Source: Thalassospira profundimaris WP0211
Lineage (GTDB): Bacteria; Pseudomonadota; Alphaproteobacteria; Rhodospirillales; Thalassospiraceae
NCBI RefSeq assembly: GCF_000300275.1
Contig: NZ_AMRN01000012.1
Coordinates: 1 to 64,000, forward strand
Reading direction: 5' to 3'
DNA: 64,000 bases
How positions within the stretch are numbered: position 1 is the stretch's first letter; each line of letters begins with the position of its first letter. The position numbers were made by a program, and so were the translations under genes. Of the stretch, positions 34,989 to 43,913 are shown in pieces. Below the pieces are notes generated by a model. It had not been told where the DNA came from and searched no databases. It worked only from the letters and a program-made list of their open reading frames with translations.

Positions 34989-35606
34989 ATGAACGGCATC
35001 GAACTTCTGGCTACAGCTGATGTATTTAAGCAAAACGAAGTGTATAATCTTCTAGCTAACGGGAAGGCAGAAAACGTTGGTGCTGTTCGGGTTGAGGTTG
35101 CTTCTATAGAACGCGATACGGCACGTGGAATCGCCTTAAAGGAAGTTGCCCCAAAACTGTCCGCTTGTATTGAAGGTGGCAAGTTTTGGGAGTTGAGTGC
35201 TGACTCACGGCGGGTTCCTGCGAACCGGGTCACTCGGTACAGAAATCGGATGAAAGTTGCGAGAGATACCATTTGCGAAGAGCATCAGAATGCTGGTGGT
35301 CTGCGCCTTTTTTCTGCAGCTTTGGTATCCGAAGTAAATTTGTTGGAAGTCGTGCCGCGGCTCCAGCCTACAGATTGTTCCTTTCTGACCTATTTGCCTG
35401 CGCAATTCGATACGCGAAGTCTTATAAGAAAAGGATGGGAAAATACCTTCGCGGAAAGTTCGGATTTTCTAAGTTTGGTTTGCTCTGCAGGCTTTGTTTT
35501 AAAGCCTTTTGGGGCATTCGATGACCCTGAAGCAGGTTGGTATATTCTCGGTGATTCTCGGTTAATCGTTCAATTCGCATTGAGCCAAAATGCCGTGCTG
35601 AAGTGA
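34989..35606 (+). CDS. Hypothetical protein, AT-richer than its neighbours
   Basis: A 205-aa reading frame of unknown family, starting five bases after the LysR stop. No signal peptide, membrane segment or familiar motif is seen. The mid-part is basic (SRRVPANRVTRYRNRMK) and the C-terminal third is hydrophobic/acidic. Codon choice differs from the neighbours (ATA, CTA, TTA and AT-ending codons are frequent) and the DNA is visibly AT-richer. This suggests later acquisition between lysR and fdsG. No good ribosome site precedes the ATG. Coding status is moderately supported by length and by the lack of a competing frame. Confidence 0.5.
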   Translation: MNGIELLATADVFKQNEVYNLLANGKAENVGAVRVEVASIERDTARGIALKEVAPKLSACIEGGKFWELSADSRRVPANRVTRYRNRMKVARDTICEEHQNAGGLRLFSAALVSEVNLLEVVPRLQPTDCSFLTYLPAQFDTRSLIRKGWENTFAESSDFLSLVCSAGFVLKPFGAFDDPEAGWYILGDSRLIVQFALSQNAVLK

Positions 35607-35777
35607 GTGATTGAGCGTTGTGCAGTCGTTAGCTATGTCGGCTCGTTACTAAGAAGACTCTCTTGATAGGTTTTCGCTATTGCGTAACGGGATGGCTTTA
35701 TTGAACAGGTCGGGACAATGCCCGACAATGTTCATAATAAACAAGAATTTGATAACATGCTTGAGAGAGAGGCTTGC

Positions 35778-36242
35778 ATGTCGGAAACGACCGAGGACCA
35801 GAATGTCCGCGTCGCTGCCATTTGTGATCAACTGATCACTTTGGAAGGACCGTTATTGCCAATTCTGCACGAGGTGCAGGAAGAATTTGGCTATATCCCC
35901 GATGGCGCGCTTCAGACAATTGCAAAGAAGCTGAACCTCAGCCGGGCGGAAGTCCACGGGGTGGCAAGCTTCTATCATGACTTCCGCGAAGAAAAGGCCG
36001 GCAAGCATGTCATCAAGATCTGCCGGGCCGAAGCCTGTCAGGCGATGGGGGCCGATGCCCTTGGTGATCAGATCCGTCGTCATTTGAAAGTCGACTGGTC
36101 GCAAACCACCGCTGATCGCAAGATCACGCTGGAACCTGTCTTTTGCCTTGGTCTCTGTGCCTGCGCACCAGCCGCAATGATTGATGGCAAGGTTGTTGGT
36201 CGTGTCAATGCGGATCGCATTCTTGAAAAGGTGGGGTCATGA
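35778..36242 (+). CDS. fdsG: NAD-dependent formate dehydrogenase gamma subunit (NuoE-like)
   Basis: A 154-aa [2Fe-2S] thioredoxin-fold subunit of soluble formate dehydrogenase. Its four cluster ligands are visible as CRAEAC (first pair) and CLGLCAC (second pair). It passes electrons within the diaphorase part to FdsB. The start at 35778 (MSETTEDQ) has GAGG just upstream. Earlier in-frame ATGs lack a site. The preceding 171 bp hold only a small GTCGGG/CCCGAC repeat near 35708-35725. It overlaps fdsB by ATGA, so the two are translated together. Confidence 0.93.
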   Translation: MSETTEDQNVRVAAICDQLITLEGPLLPILHEVQEEFGYIPDGALQTIAKKLNLSRAEVHGVASFYHDFREEKAGKHVIKICRAEACQAMGADALGDQIRRHLKVDWSQTTADRKITLEPVFCLGLCACAPAAMIDGKVVGRVNADRILEKVGS

Positions 36243-37795
36243 GCATCAAGGTTTACGTTCCACTTGATTCCGGTTCTGTCGCACTGGGGGCTGATGACGT
36301 CGCATCCGCGATTGCCGCCAAGGCATCGAAGGCCGGTTCGGATGTCAAGATCGTGCGCAACGGCTCGTTTGGCATGTATTGGCTGGAACCAATGGTCGAG
36401 GTCGAAACCCCGCGCGGGCGTGTCGCCTATGGTCCGGTCAGCACCGATGATATCGACGCATTGTTTGAGGCCGACTTCCTGACTGGCGGCCTCCATAAAC
36501 TGTATCTCGGTCGCACCCAGGATATCCCGTTCCTCAAAAGCCAGTCGCGCCTGACGTTCCAGCGCTGCGGCATTGTTGATCCGGTATCGCTTGAAGATTA
36601 TCGCGCCAACGATGGCCTTACGGGGCTTGAAAACGCGCTTAAGATGACGGACGAAGAAATCGTCAAGGCCGTCACCGATAGCGGCCTGCGCGGGCGCGGT
36701 GGTGCCGGTTTCCCGACGGGCATCAAATGGAACACTGTCCGCGAAGCCGATGGCGATCAGAAATACATCGTTTGTAATGCTGATGAAGGCGATAGCGGGA
36801 CCTTTGCCGATCGCATGATTATGGAAGGCGAACCGTTTGTCCTGATCGAAGGCATGATCATTGCCGGTCTCGCCACTGGTGCGACCAAGGGCTATGTCTA
36901 TACCCGTTCGGAATACCCGACAGCGATTGATGTCATGAACGAGGCGATCAAGGTCGCCCGTGCCGCCGGTGTTCTGGGCGATAATGTCCTTGGATCCGGC
37001 AACGCGTTCGATATCGAAGTTCGCATGGGTGCAGGTGCCTATGTCTGTGGCGAGGAAACATCCCTTCTTAACAGCATGGAAGGCAAGCGCGGTGTCGTCC
37101 GTGCCAAGCCGCCATTGCCTGCCTTGGAAGGCTTCCTTGGCCGACCAACTGTCGTCAATAACGTGATTTCGCTGTGCTCTGTGCCGGTCATTCTGGAAAA
37201 GGGTGCGGAATATTATCGCGATTACGGCATGGGCCGGTCGCGGGGCACCATCCCGATCCAGATTGCCGGAAACGTCAAACATGGCGGGCTTTATGAAGTC
37301 GGCTTTGGTCTGACCCTTGGTGAAATTGTCGAGCAGATCGGCGGTGGGACGGCCACAGGTCGTCCGGTCAAGGCAGTTCAGGTCGGTGGTCCGTTGGGCG
37401 CCTATTTCCCCAAGGAACTGTTTGATACGCCGTTTGACTACGAAGAATTCGCCAAGCGTGATGGTCTGATCGGTCACGCCGGTGTTGTCGTGTTTGATGA
37501 CACGGTCGACATGATGAAGCAGGCCCGCTTTGCCATGGAATTCTGTGCGATTGAATCATGCGGCAAATGTACGCCATGCCGCATTGGTTCGATCCGTGGC
37601 ACCGAAGTGGTCGACAAGCTTGAACGCGGTGAACAGCCGGAATTGCAGATCGAGCTGTTGCGTGATCTGTGTGAGACCATGAAGTTCGGATCGCTGTGCG
37701 CACTGGGCGGCTTTACGCCGTACCCGGTCCTCAGCGCACTAACCCATTTCCCTGATGACTTCAAGCCACGCGCGCTTGATATAGCTGCGGAGTGA
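36239..37795 (+). CDS. fdsB: NAD-dependent formate dehydrogenase beta subunit (NuoF-like)
   Basis: A 518-aa diaphorase subunit carrying FMN, NAD and one [4Fe-4S] cluster. An N-terminal thioredoxin-like domain (about 1-110) is followed by the NuoF core. The core has the NAD/FMN motif GRGGAGFPTGIKW, the YICNADEGDSGTF-like segment YIVCNADEGDSG, GAGAYVCGEETSLLNS and the cluster motif ESCGKCTPCRIGS. It accepts electrons from FdsA and reduces NAD to NADH. It lies between fdsG (overlapping) and fdsA (four bases apart). Confidence 0.96.
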   Translation: MSIKVYVPLDSGSVALGADDVASAIAAKASKAGSDVKIVRNGSFGMYWLEPMVEVETPRGRVAYGPVSTDDIDALFEADFLTGGLHKLYLGRTQDIPFLKSQSRLTFQRCGIVDPVSLEDYRANDGLTGLENALKMTDEEIVKAVTDSGLRGRGGAGFPTGIKWNTVREADGDQKYIVCNADEGDSGTFADRMIMEGEPFVLIEGMIIAGLATGATKGYVYTRSEYPTAIDVMNEAIKVARAAGVLGDNVLGSGNAFDIEVRMGAGAYVCGEETSLLNSMEGKRGVVRAKPPLPALEGFLGRPTVVNNVISLCSVPVILEKGAEYYRDYGMGRSRGTIPIQIAGNVKHGGLYEVGFGLTLGEIVEQIGGGTATGRPVKAVQVGGPLGAYFPKELFDTPFDYEEFAKRDGLIGHAGVVVFDDTVDMMKQARFAMEFCAIESCGKCTPCRIGSIRGTEVVDKLERGEQPELQIELLRDLCETMKFGSLCALGGFTPYPVLSALTHFPDDFKPRALDIAAE

Positions 37796-37799
37796 AACG

Positions 37800-40679
37800 A
37801 TGTCCTTGATCAAAGAAGTTGACTACGGAACCCCCGCCAAGAAGTCCGAAAAGACGGTAACCCTGACCATTGATGGCAAGGACATTACCGTGCCCGAAGG
37901 TACCTCTGTCATGCGGGCCTCGATGGAGGCCGGCATTCAGGTCCCGAAACTGTGCGCGACCGATATGGTTGACGCATTCGGGTCGTGCCGCCTGTGTCTG
38001 GTTGAGGTCGAAGGCCGCAACGGCACCCCGGCATCCTGCACGACGCCGGCAGCTGACGGCATGGTTGTCCATACCCAGACCGAGCGGCTCAAGAAAATCC
38101 GCAAAGGCGTGATGGAACTTTACATCTCCGACCATCCGCTTGATTGCCTGACCTGTGCGGCCAATGGCGATTGCGAATTGCAGGATATGGCAGGGGCGGT
38201 TGGCCTGCGCGATGTGCGTTATGGCTATGAGGGTGAAAACCACGTTCAGGTCCGCCAGAACGGTGAAGAAAACCCGCGCTACATGGCCAAGGATGAAACC
38301 AACCCGTATTTCACCTATGACCCGTCGAAATGCATTGTCTGTTCGCGCTGTGTGCGGGCCTGCGAGGAAGTGCAGGGCACCTTTGCACTGACCATCGAAG
38401 GCCGTGGCTTTGAATCCCGCGTGTCGCCGGGCATGCATGAAAACTTCCTGGATTCCGAATGCGTATCGTGCGGTGCCTGCGTGCAGGCCTGCCCGACGGC
38501 AACGCTTCAGGAAAAATCGGTCATTGAAATCGGTCAGCCGGAACACTCCGTTGTGACCACCTGTGCCTATTGCGGGGTGGGTTGCTCGTTCAAGGCGGAA
38601 ATGCGCGGCGAGGAACTTGTCCGCATGGTGCCGTACAAGGACGGCAAGGCCAACCGGGGTCATTCCTGTGTGAAGGGGCGTTTTGCCTATGGCTATGCCA
38701 ATCACAAGGACCGCATCCTCAATCCGATGATCCGCGAAAGTGTGGATGAACCCTGGCAGGAAGTCAGCTGGGAAGAAGCGCTTCGCTTTACCGCCGACAA
38801 GTTCAAGGGCATTCAGGCCAAATACGGCAAGGGCGCGCTGGGCGGGATTACCTCGTCACGGTGCACGAACGAGGAAACCTTCCTTGTTCAGAAACTGATC
38901 CGTGCCGGGTTCGGTAATAACAACGTCGATACCTGCGCGCGTGTTTGCCATTCACCGACCGGGTATGGCCTTAAAACGACGTTTGGTACCTCGGCCGGGA
39001 CGCAGGATTTTGATTCTGTTGAACATACCGATGTTGTCATCCTGATTGGCGCCAATCCGACCGATGGCCATCCTGTCTTTGCCTCGCGCCTGAAAAAACG
39101 CCTGCGTCAGGGGGCGAAACTGATCATCATTGATCCGCGCCGGATTGACCTTGTGCGGTCCCCGCATATCGAGGCGGTCGCCCATATCCCGCTGCGTCCG
39201 GGCACCAACGTCGCGGTTTTGACGTCGCTTGCCCATGTCATCGTCACCGAGGGCCTGTTTGACGAGGCATTCGTGCGTGAACGGTGTGACTGGGACGAAT
39301 TCCAGGATTGGGCAACCTTTGTGTCTGATCCGAAACACAGCCCCGAAGCCATCGCCGATATGATCGGTGTTGACGGCGAAACCATGCGAAAGGCCGCACG
39401 CACCTTTGCTACCGGCGGCAATGGCGCGATCTATTACGGTCTTGGTGTCACGGAACACAGCCAGGGTTCAACCACCGTGATGGCAATTGCCAACCTTGCC
39501 ATGGCGACCGGCAATATCGGTCGTCCGGGTGTGGGGGTGAACCCGCTGCGTGGTCAGAACAACGTGCAGGGCTCCTGCGATATGGGGTCGTTCCCGCACG
39601 AACTGCCGGGCTATCGCCATATTCAGGACAGCGCCACCCGCGATATTTTTGAGGATATCTGGGGCGTCAAACTGGATGACGAGCCGGGGCTTCGTATCCC
39701 CAATATGCTCGATGCGGCTGTCGAAGGCACGTTCAAGGGCATCTATATTCAGGGTGAAGATATCCTTCAGTCTGACCCGGATACGAAACATGTCGCGGCC
39801 GGTCTGGCGGCAATGGAATGTGTGGTCGTCCATGACCTGTTCCTTAATGAAACCGCGAACTACGCGCATGTGTTCCTGCCCGGGTCGACCTTCCTTGAAA
39901 AGGACGGGACCTTCACCAACGCCGAACGCCGCATTAACCGCGTGCGCAAGGTGATGACACCGCTTAATGGCTTTGCCGATTGGGAAGTTACCCAGAACCT
40001 GGCCCGCGCGATGGGTCTTGACTGGAACTACACCCATCCGTCGCAGGTCATGGACGAAATTGCCAAGACGACGCCAAGCTTTGCCAAAGTCAGCTATGAC
40101 TTGCTGGAAGAAAAGGGCTCGGTCCAGTGGCCGTGTAATGACAAGGCGCCCGAAGGGACCCCGGTCATGCATATCGATGGCTTTGTTCGTGGCAAGGGCA
40201 AGTTTGTTGTCACCGAATATGTCGCAACCGATGAACGTACCGGTCCGCGCTTCCCGCTTCTGCTGACCACAGGCCGTATCCTTAGTCAGTATAACGTGGG
40301 TGCCCAGACCAGGCGTACGGAAAACACCACCTGGCATAAGGAAGACTTGCTGGAAATCCACCCGCATGATGCCGAACAGCGGGGCATTCGTGAAGGCGAC
40401 TGGATCCGTCTGGCATCCCGGTCGGGCGAAACATCCCTTCGTGCCACCATTACCGACCGTGTCGCACCGGGTGTGGTTTACACCACTTTCCACCATCCGG
40501 GTACACAGGCCAACGTGATCACCACCGACTATACCGACTGGGCGACAAACTGCCCGGAATACAAGGTTACTGCGGTTCAGGTTTCGCCAAGTAATGGCCC
40601 GACCGAATGGCAGGTCGAATATGATCGTCAGGCCGAACAGTCACGCCGGATCAAACCGCGCGTCGATGCCGCCGAATAG
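37800..40679 (+). CDS. fdsA: NAD-dependent formate dehydrogenase alpha subunit (molybdopterin)
   Basis: A 959-aa catalytic subunit that oxidises formate to CO2 at a bis-MGD cofactor. The N-terminal NuoG-like part binds a [2Fe-2S] cluster (the KLCATDMVDAFGSCRLC region, then C) and a His/Cys [4Fe-4S] cluster, then two ferredoxin-type clusters (CIVCSRCVRAC, CVSCGACVQAC). Next comes the FDH-type cluster CAYCGVGCSF. The Mo ligand is Cys383, followed by His384 in CARVCHSPTGYG. It is encoded by TGC, so this is a cysteine and not a selenocysteine enzyme. GGAG precedes the start and the length is normal for FdsA. A hairpin separates it from fdsD. Confidence 0.97.
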   Translation: MSLIKEVDYGTPAKKSEKTVTLTIDGKDITVPEGTSVMRASMEAGIQVPKLCATDMVDAFGSCRLCLVEVEGRNGTPASCTTPAADGMVVHTQTERLKKIRKGVMELYISDHPLDCLTCAANGDCELQDMAGAVGLRDVRYGYEGENHVQVRQNGEENPRYMAKDETNPYFTYDPSKCIVCSRCVRACEEVQGTFALTIEGRGFESRVSPGMHENFLDSECVSCGACVQACPTATLQEKSVIEIGQPEHSVVTTCAYCGVGCSFKAEMRGEELVRMVPYKDGKANRGHSCVKGRFAYGYANHKDRILNPMIRESVDEPWQEVSWEEALRFTADKFKGIQAKYGKGALGGITSSRCTNEETFLVQKLIRAGFGNNNVDTCARVCHSPTGYGLKTTFGTSAGTQDFDSVEHTDVVILIGANPTDGHPVFASRLKKRLRQGAKLIIIDPRRIDLVRSPHIEAVAHIPLRPGTNVAVLTSLAHVIVTEGLFDEAFVRERCDWDEFQDWATFVSDPKHSPEAIADMIGVDGETMRKAARTFATGGNGAIYYGLGVTEHSQGSTTVMAIANLAMATGNIGRPGVGVNPLRGQNNVQGSCDMGSFPHELPGYRHIQDSATRDIFEDIWGVKLDDEPGLRIPNMLDAAVEGTFKGIYIQGEDILQSDPDTKHVAAGLAAMECVVVHDLFLNETANYAHVFLPGSTFLEKDGTFTNAERRINRVRKVMTPLNGFADWEVTQNLARAMGLDWNYTHPSQVMDEIAKTTPSFAKVSYDLLEEKGSVQWPCNDKAPEGTPVMHIDGFVRGKGKFVVTEYVATDERTGPRFPLLLTTGRILSQYNVGAQTRRTENTTWHKEDLLEIHPHDAEQRGIREGDWIRLASRSGETSLRATITDRVAPGVVYTTFHHPGTQANVITTDYTDWATNCPEYKVTAVQVSPSNGPTEWQVEYDRQAEQSRRIKPRVDAAE

Positions 40680-40685
40680 GATAAC

Positions 40686-40729
40686 GAGCCAGACATTGTG
40701 CTATACTCCCTTGGCATGATGTCTGGCTC
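40686..40729 (+). other. Intercistronic hairpin between fdsA and fdsD
   Basis: GAGCCAGACAT (40686-40696) pairs perfectly with ATGTCTGGCTC (40719-40729). There is no proper T-run, so partial termination or mRNA stabilisation is more likely than full termination. Confidence 0.6.
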
Positions 40730-40771
40730 TCCTGCTTGAATACAAAGTTTACAGTCAAAGAGTGAACCGCA

Positions 40772-40996
40772 ATGGCACCCGACAAACTTGTCTATATGGC
40801 TAATCAGATCGCGACCTTTTTCAAATCCCAGCCCGAGGGCGAGGGCGTTGATGGTGTTGCCAACCATATCAGCGATTTCTGGGAACCGCGCATGCGCAAG
40901 CAGCTGTTTGACATGATCGTCGAAGGCAAGGCCGACTTCCATCCTTTGGTGATCAAGGCCGCCCCGAAAATCCGGAAGGTCAAGGAAACCGCATGA
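40772..40996 (+). CDS. fdsD: Formate dehydrogenase delta subunit
   Basis: A 74-aa protein with the usual FdsD content: MANQIATFFKSQPEGEGVDGVANHI near the start and DFWEPRMRKQLFDMI in the middle. FdsD is a small cytoplasmic subunit/chaperone of the soluble formate dehydrogenase. Its stop overlaps the next start (ATGATGG). In many genomes the order is fdsGBA-fdhD/fdsC-fdsD. Here fdsD comes before fdhD. Confidence 0.9.
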   Translation: MAPDKLVYMANQIATFFKSQPEGEGVDGVANHISDFWEPRMRKQLFDMIVEGKADFHPLVIKAAPKIRKVKETA

Positions 40997-41802
40997 TGGC
41001 CAAGCCATCGGAGAATCGCATTCTGGACGGGCGCGACGTCGATCTTGCGCGGGCCGTATCAGGCGATGATGGTAACGATGATGCGCCGATCATGTTGCAG
41101 CCGGAAGTTCCGGCTGCTTTGACGTTTAATGGTCAATCGCACGCGGTGATGATGGTTTCACCGCACGACCTTGAAGACTTCATGGTCGGCTTTGCCCTGT
41201 CCGAAGGCATTGCCGATGACATTTCCCAGATCACGCTGCGCGACGTGCGCAAGACCCTGCAGGGTTATGTGATCGAGGCCGATCTGCATGAAGATGTCTT
41301 TGATCGTCTTGCCGATCGTCAACGCACGCTTGAAGGTCGATCTGGCTGTGGTTTGTGTGGTGTGCAATCGCTTGAAGCCGTCGCCATGGACAAGATCGGG
41401 ACGGTCACGCCATCCAACATGACACAGGACGTCGTCTTGCGGGCGATTGACGCGCTTCCGGAATATCAGACCCGCAATCGCGAAGGCGGTGGGTTGCTAC
41501 ATGCCAGCGCCTTTGTCGATGGTGGCGGTAACATCGTTCTGGTCCGTGAAGATATCGGCCGCCACAACGCGCTTGATAAGGTGCTTGGCGCTGTGGCGCG
41601 ACAGGGGATCGATCAGACCGGCGGGTTCATTCTGATGACCAGCCGCTGTTCCTATGAAATTGTCACCAAGACCGTGCAATTCGGGGTGGGCGGGCTTGTG
41701 ACCCTTTCGGGCCCGACATTGACGGCCGTGAACCTCGCGCGCAAGGCCGGTTTGACCATGATCTGCCGCGAACGGCGTGGTCTGTTTCGCCGTTTTGCCT
41801 GA
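40993..41802 (+). CDS. fdhD: FdhD/FdsC formate dehydrogenase sulfurtransferase
   Basis: A 269-aa FdhD-family protein that transfers sulfur to the molybdenum cofactor and inserts it into FdsA. The family CxxC loop is visible as GCGLCG (about residues 118-123), with LLHASAFVDGGG and REDIGRHNALDKV in the core and LTSRCSYEIV-like SRCSYEIVTK later. Two in-frame ATGs (40993, 40996) are equally possible. It is the last gene of the fds operon. No terminator is obvious in the next 60 bases. Confidence 0.94.
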   Translation: MMAKPSENRILDGRDVDLARAVSGDDGNDDAPIMLQPEVPAALTFNGQSHAVMMVSPHDLEDFMVGFALSEGIADDISQITLRDVRKTLQGYVIEADLHEDVFDRLADRQRTLEGRSGCGLCGVQSLEAVAMDKIGTVTPSNMTQDVVLRAIDALPEYQTRNREGGGLLHASAFVDGGGNIVLVREDIGRHNALDKVLGAVARQGIDQTGGFILMTSRCSYEIVTKTVQFGVGGLVTLSGPTLTAVNLARKAGLTMICRERRGLFRRFA

Positions 41803-41860
41803 CCTGTAAACGGCTTTTCCCAACTTGTAATTTTCTGATGATGACCTGTTTGCAACACAG

Positions 41861-41969
41861 GTGTAATTGTACACGTCTGCCTGGACCGCGCTTTCCAGTT
41901 TCTTAAGCGCATAATTGGAATTGCCATATCCCCGCATACTTGTTATTCAAGATGTAATTAAATATTACA
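41861..41969. promoter_or_regulatory. Candidate GntR sites upstream of the KdgD-like gene
   Basis: GTGTAATTGTACAC (41861-41874) has GTGTA/TACAC arms, and TGTAATTAAATATTACA (41953-41969) has perfect TGTAAT/ATTACA arms. The TGTA/TACA half-sites recur as TGTATACA (43721-43728) in front of the GntR gene. The GntR protein encoded here is the likely binder. Inference. Confidence 0.45.
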
Positions 41970-42038
41970 AGATGGTCCGCCGGTCAGCCGGATATTTGAT
42001 CCACGGCACGCGGGCCACGGCACGGGGATAAGGAAACC

Positions 42039-42950
42039 ATGGCACTTTCAAAAACTGAATTGCGCGCCGTTTTGTCGGGGATTTCGGGCATTCTTGTCAC
42101 GCCCTATGATGACAATGGCGATGTCGCGCCCAAGAAGCTCGTGCCGGTGATTGATCGTGCGCTGGCCGCGGGGGTCCATTTCCCGGTTGTGAATGGCAAT
42201 ACCGGCGAATTTTATGCCCTGACCACCGACGAGGCGATCACGATGGCGAAGTCGGTTGCCGAGATGCTGGATGGTCGTGCCCCGATGCTGGCCGGGATTG
42301 GTCGCGGCGTGCGTGATGCCTGCGCGCTGGCCAAGGCATCGGCCGAGGCCGGGGCAGAAGCATTGATGATCCATCAGCCGCCAGATCCGTTTGTCGCACC
42401 GCGCGGTGTTGTTGACTACATCAAACGGATTACTGATGCGTCCGGTGGTTTGCCGATGATGCTGTATCTGCGTAACGATGCCATTGGCACCAAGGCCATT
42501 ACGGAACTGTGCGCGGTCGAAGGTGTTGCTGGTGTTAAATGGGCAACGCCAAACCCGATGAAGCTGGCCGAGGCAATCCATGCCTGTGATCCGGATATCG
42601 TCTGGGTCGGGGGGCTTGCGGAAACATGGGCACCGGCATTTTATGCCGTTGGCGCACGTGGATTTACCTCGGGCCTGATCAATGTCTGGCCGGAACGCTC
42701 TATGGCCATTCATGCCGCCCTTGAGGCCAGCGACTATGCCAAGGCCCGCCAGTTGATCGGAGAAATGAAGGCCTTTGAAGAAGTCCGGGCCGAGGAAATG
42801 AACGGCACCAACGTGACCGGTGTGAAGGCAGCCCTGAAATTACTGGGTGATGATTGCGGTCCTACGCGCCCGCCATCAGCCTGGCCGTTGACCGAGGCCC
42901 AGCAGGAAAAGCTTTCAAGCTTCATGAAGGGAAACGGCCTGATCGGCTAG
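42039..42950 (+). CDS. Dihydrodipicolinate-synthase-family dehydratase (KdgD-like)
   Basis: A 303-aa class-I aldolase-fold enzyme that should work through a Lys Schiff base (the Lys in GVAGVKWATPN). Its closest recognisable type is 5-dehydro-4-deoxyglucarate dehydratase: it opens LRAVLSGISGILVTPYDDNG, has NGNTGEFYALT, and ends with GVKAALKLLGDDCGPTRPP. That enzyme makes 2,5-dioxopentanoate (2-ketoglutarate semialdehyde), the substrate of the aldehyde dehydrogenase at 46448. A 2-keto-3-deoxy-arabonate/xylonate dehydratase is the main alternative. AAGGA precedes the start. It is convergent with the GntR gene. Confidence 0.85.
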   Translation: MALSKTELRAVLSGISGILVTPYDDNGDVAPKKLVPVIDRALAAGVHFPVVNGNTGEFYALTTDEAITMAKSVAEMLDGRAPMLAGIGRGVRDACALAKASAEAGAEALMIHQPPDPFVAPRGVVDYIKRITDASGGLPMMLYLRNDAIGTKAITELCAVEGVAGVKWATPNPMKLAEAIHACDPDIVWVGGLAETWAPAFYAVGARGFTSGLINVWPERSMAIHAALEASDYAKARQLIGEMKAFEEVRAEEMNGTNVTGVKAALKLLGDDCGPTRPPSAWPLTEAQQEKLSSFMKGNGLIG

Positions 42951-42975
42951 GTCGACTTTGGGTAACCGCGCCGTC

Positions 42976-43686
42976 CTAGAAGAAGGACGGATGGCGTTCG
43001 CGGATAGCATCGACGGTGGCAAGGGTTCCCATCAGATGTTCGCGAACGACCTCGCAGGCGGTATCGGCGTCACCCTTGTCAATCGCGGCCAGAATGCGCG
43101 CATGACAATCAAGGATGGATGCCGATTTTCCCGGGTCGGGCAGGTTGAGCTTGCGCAGGCGGTCAATGTGACCCGACCTGGCTTCGACTACACCGTAAAG
43201 CTGGGCGACACCGGCAGCCTCATAAAGCGCGTAGTGGAAATCGCGATCAAGCTTGCCAAAGGTATCAAGATCGTTCGCGGCACTGACCGCATTTTGCTGA
43301 GCAAGGATGGAGTGCGCTTTGACAGTCAGGGCAGGGTCTTTGGCATTGGCGAGACGGCGGGTGACCTCCAGCTCGACCGACAGACGCAGGAACTGGGTTT
43401 CCAGCGCTTGCTCGACATCGATGCGCGATACCTCGGTCTTGGACTGCGGGAAGGTGTCAACAAGGCCTTCTTCTTCAAGCTTGAGCAAGGCATCACGTAC
43501 TGGCGTCTGGCTGACGCCGTATTCTTCGGCGATTTCGGCGCGTGACAGGTATTGGCCCGGCGCAAGTTCCAGATCGATGATGCGCTTGCGCAAAGAATCA
43601 TGGAGCTGCGTACTTGCCGAGCCACGTTTGAGTTTGGGCAGGCGCTTTTTGGCGATCGGTGCGTCTTTCAACAGGTTTTCGACCAT
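42976..43686 (-). CDS. GntR-family regulator (FCD domain)
   Basis: A 236-aa regulator with an N-terminal winged helix (SRAEIAEEYGVSQTPVRDALLKLEEEGLV) and a C-terminal all-helical FCD effector domain. The domain has His residues (in RDFHYALYEA and the DCHARILAAI segment) that usually bind a metal and a carboxylate ligand. A start six codons further upstream is possible. ATG at 43686 has a GGGA site. It lies between the KdgD-like gene and the dehydratase-RraA-aldehyde dehydrogenase genes, so it likely represses both units until a sugar acid or keto acid is present. Confidence 0.9.
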   Translation of the reverse strand: MVENLLKDAPIAKKRLPKLKRGSASTQLHDSLRKRIIDLELAPGQYLSRAEIAEEYGVSQTPVRDALLKLEEEGLVDTFPQSKTEVSRIDVEQALETQFLRLSVELEVTRRLANAKDPALTVKAHSILAQQNAVSAANDLDTFGKLDRDFHYALYEAAGVAQLYGVVEARSGHIDRLRKLNLPDPGKSASILDCHARILAAIDKGDADTACEVVREHLMGTLATVDAIRERHPSFF

Positions 43687-43913
43687 GATGTTCCCGCAAT
43701 TCATTTCTGGTCACACAATTTGTATACAGGCGTCTTGCTCGACATGCACTAATATATTACTATATCAAACAGTCAAAAGTGAATATCTTTCTGTGCCTGT
43801 CATCGGCGGCGGAAATCCTCAGGCCACGGCGTTTGCGTCCAAGACCGGAGATCGCCTTTCTGAGTGCCGCCCGTTGCAAGCATGGTCGCGTTTTACATTC
43901 CGAGGATAAGACA
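43687..43913. promoter_or_regulatory. Divergent promoter of the GntR and IlvD/Edd genes
   Basis: TGTATACA (43721-43728) is a perfect palindrome of the GntR half-site type. TAATATATTA (43750-43759) is a second AT-rich palindrome that echoes the TAAT/ATTA core at 41953-41969. GAGG eight bases before 43914 selects the dehydratase start. Confidence 0.45.

Noticed and set aside
36080-37477. 465-aa minus-strand frame opposite fdsB
   Set aside because: Shadow of a highly conserved NuoF-like gene; no ribosome site or recognisable domain.
38946-38948. Possible selenocysteine formate dehydrogenase
   Set aside because: The metal-ligand codon is TGC, so it is a normal cysteine enzyme; no in-frame TGA is present there.
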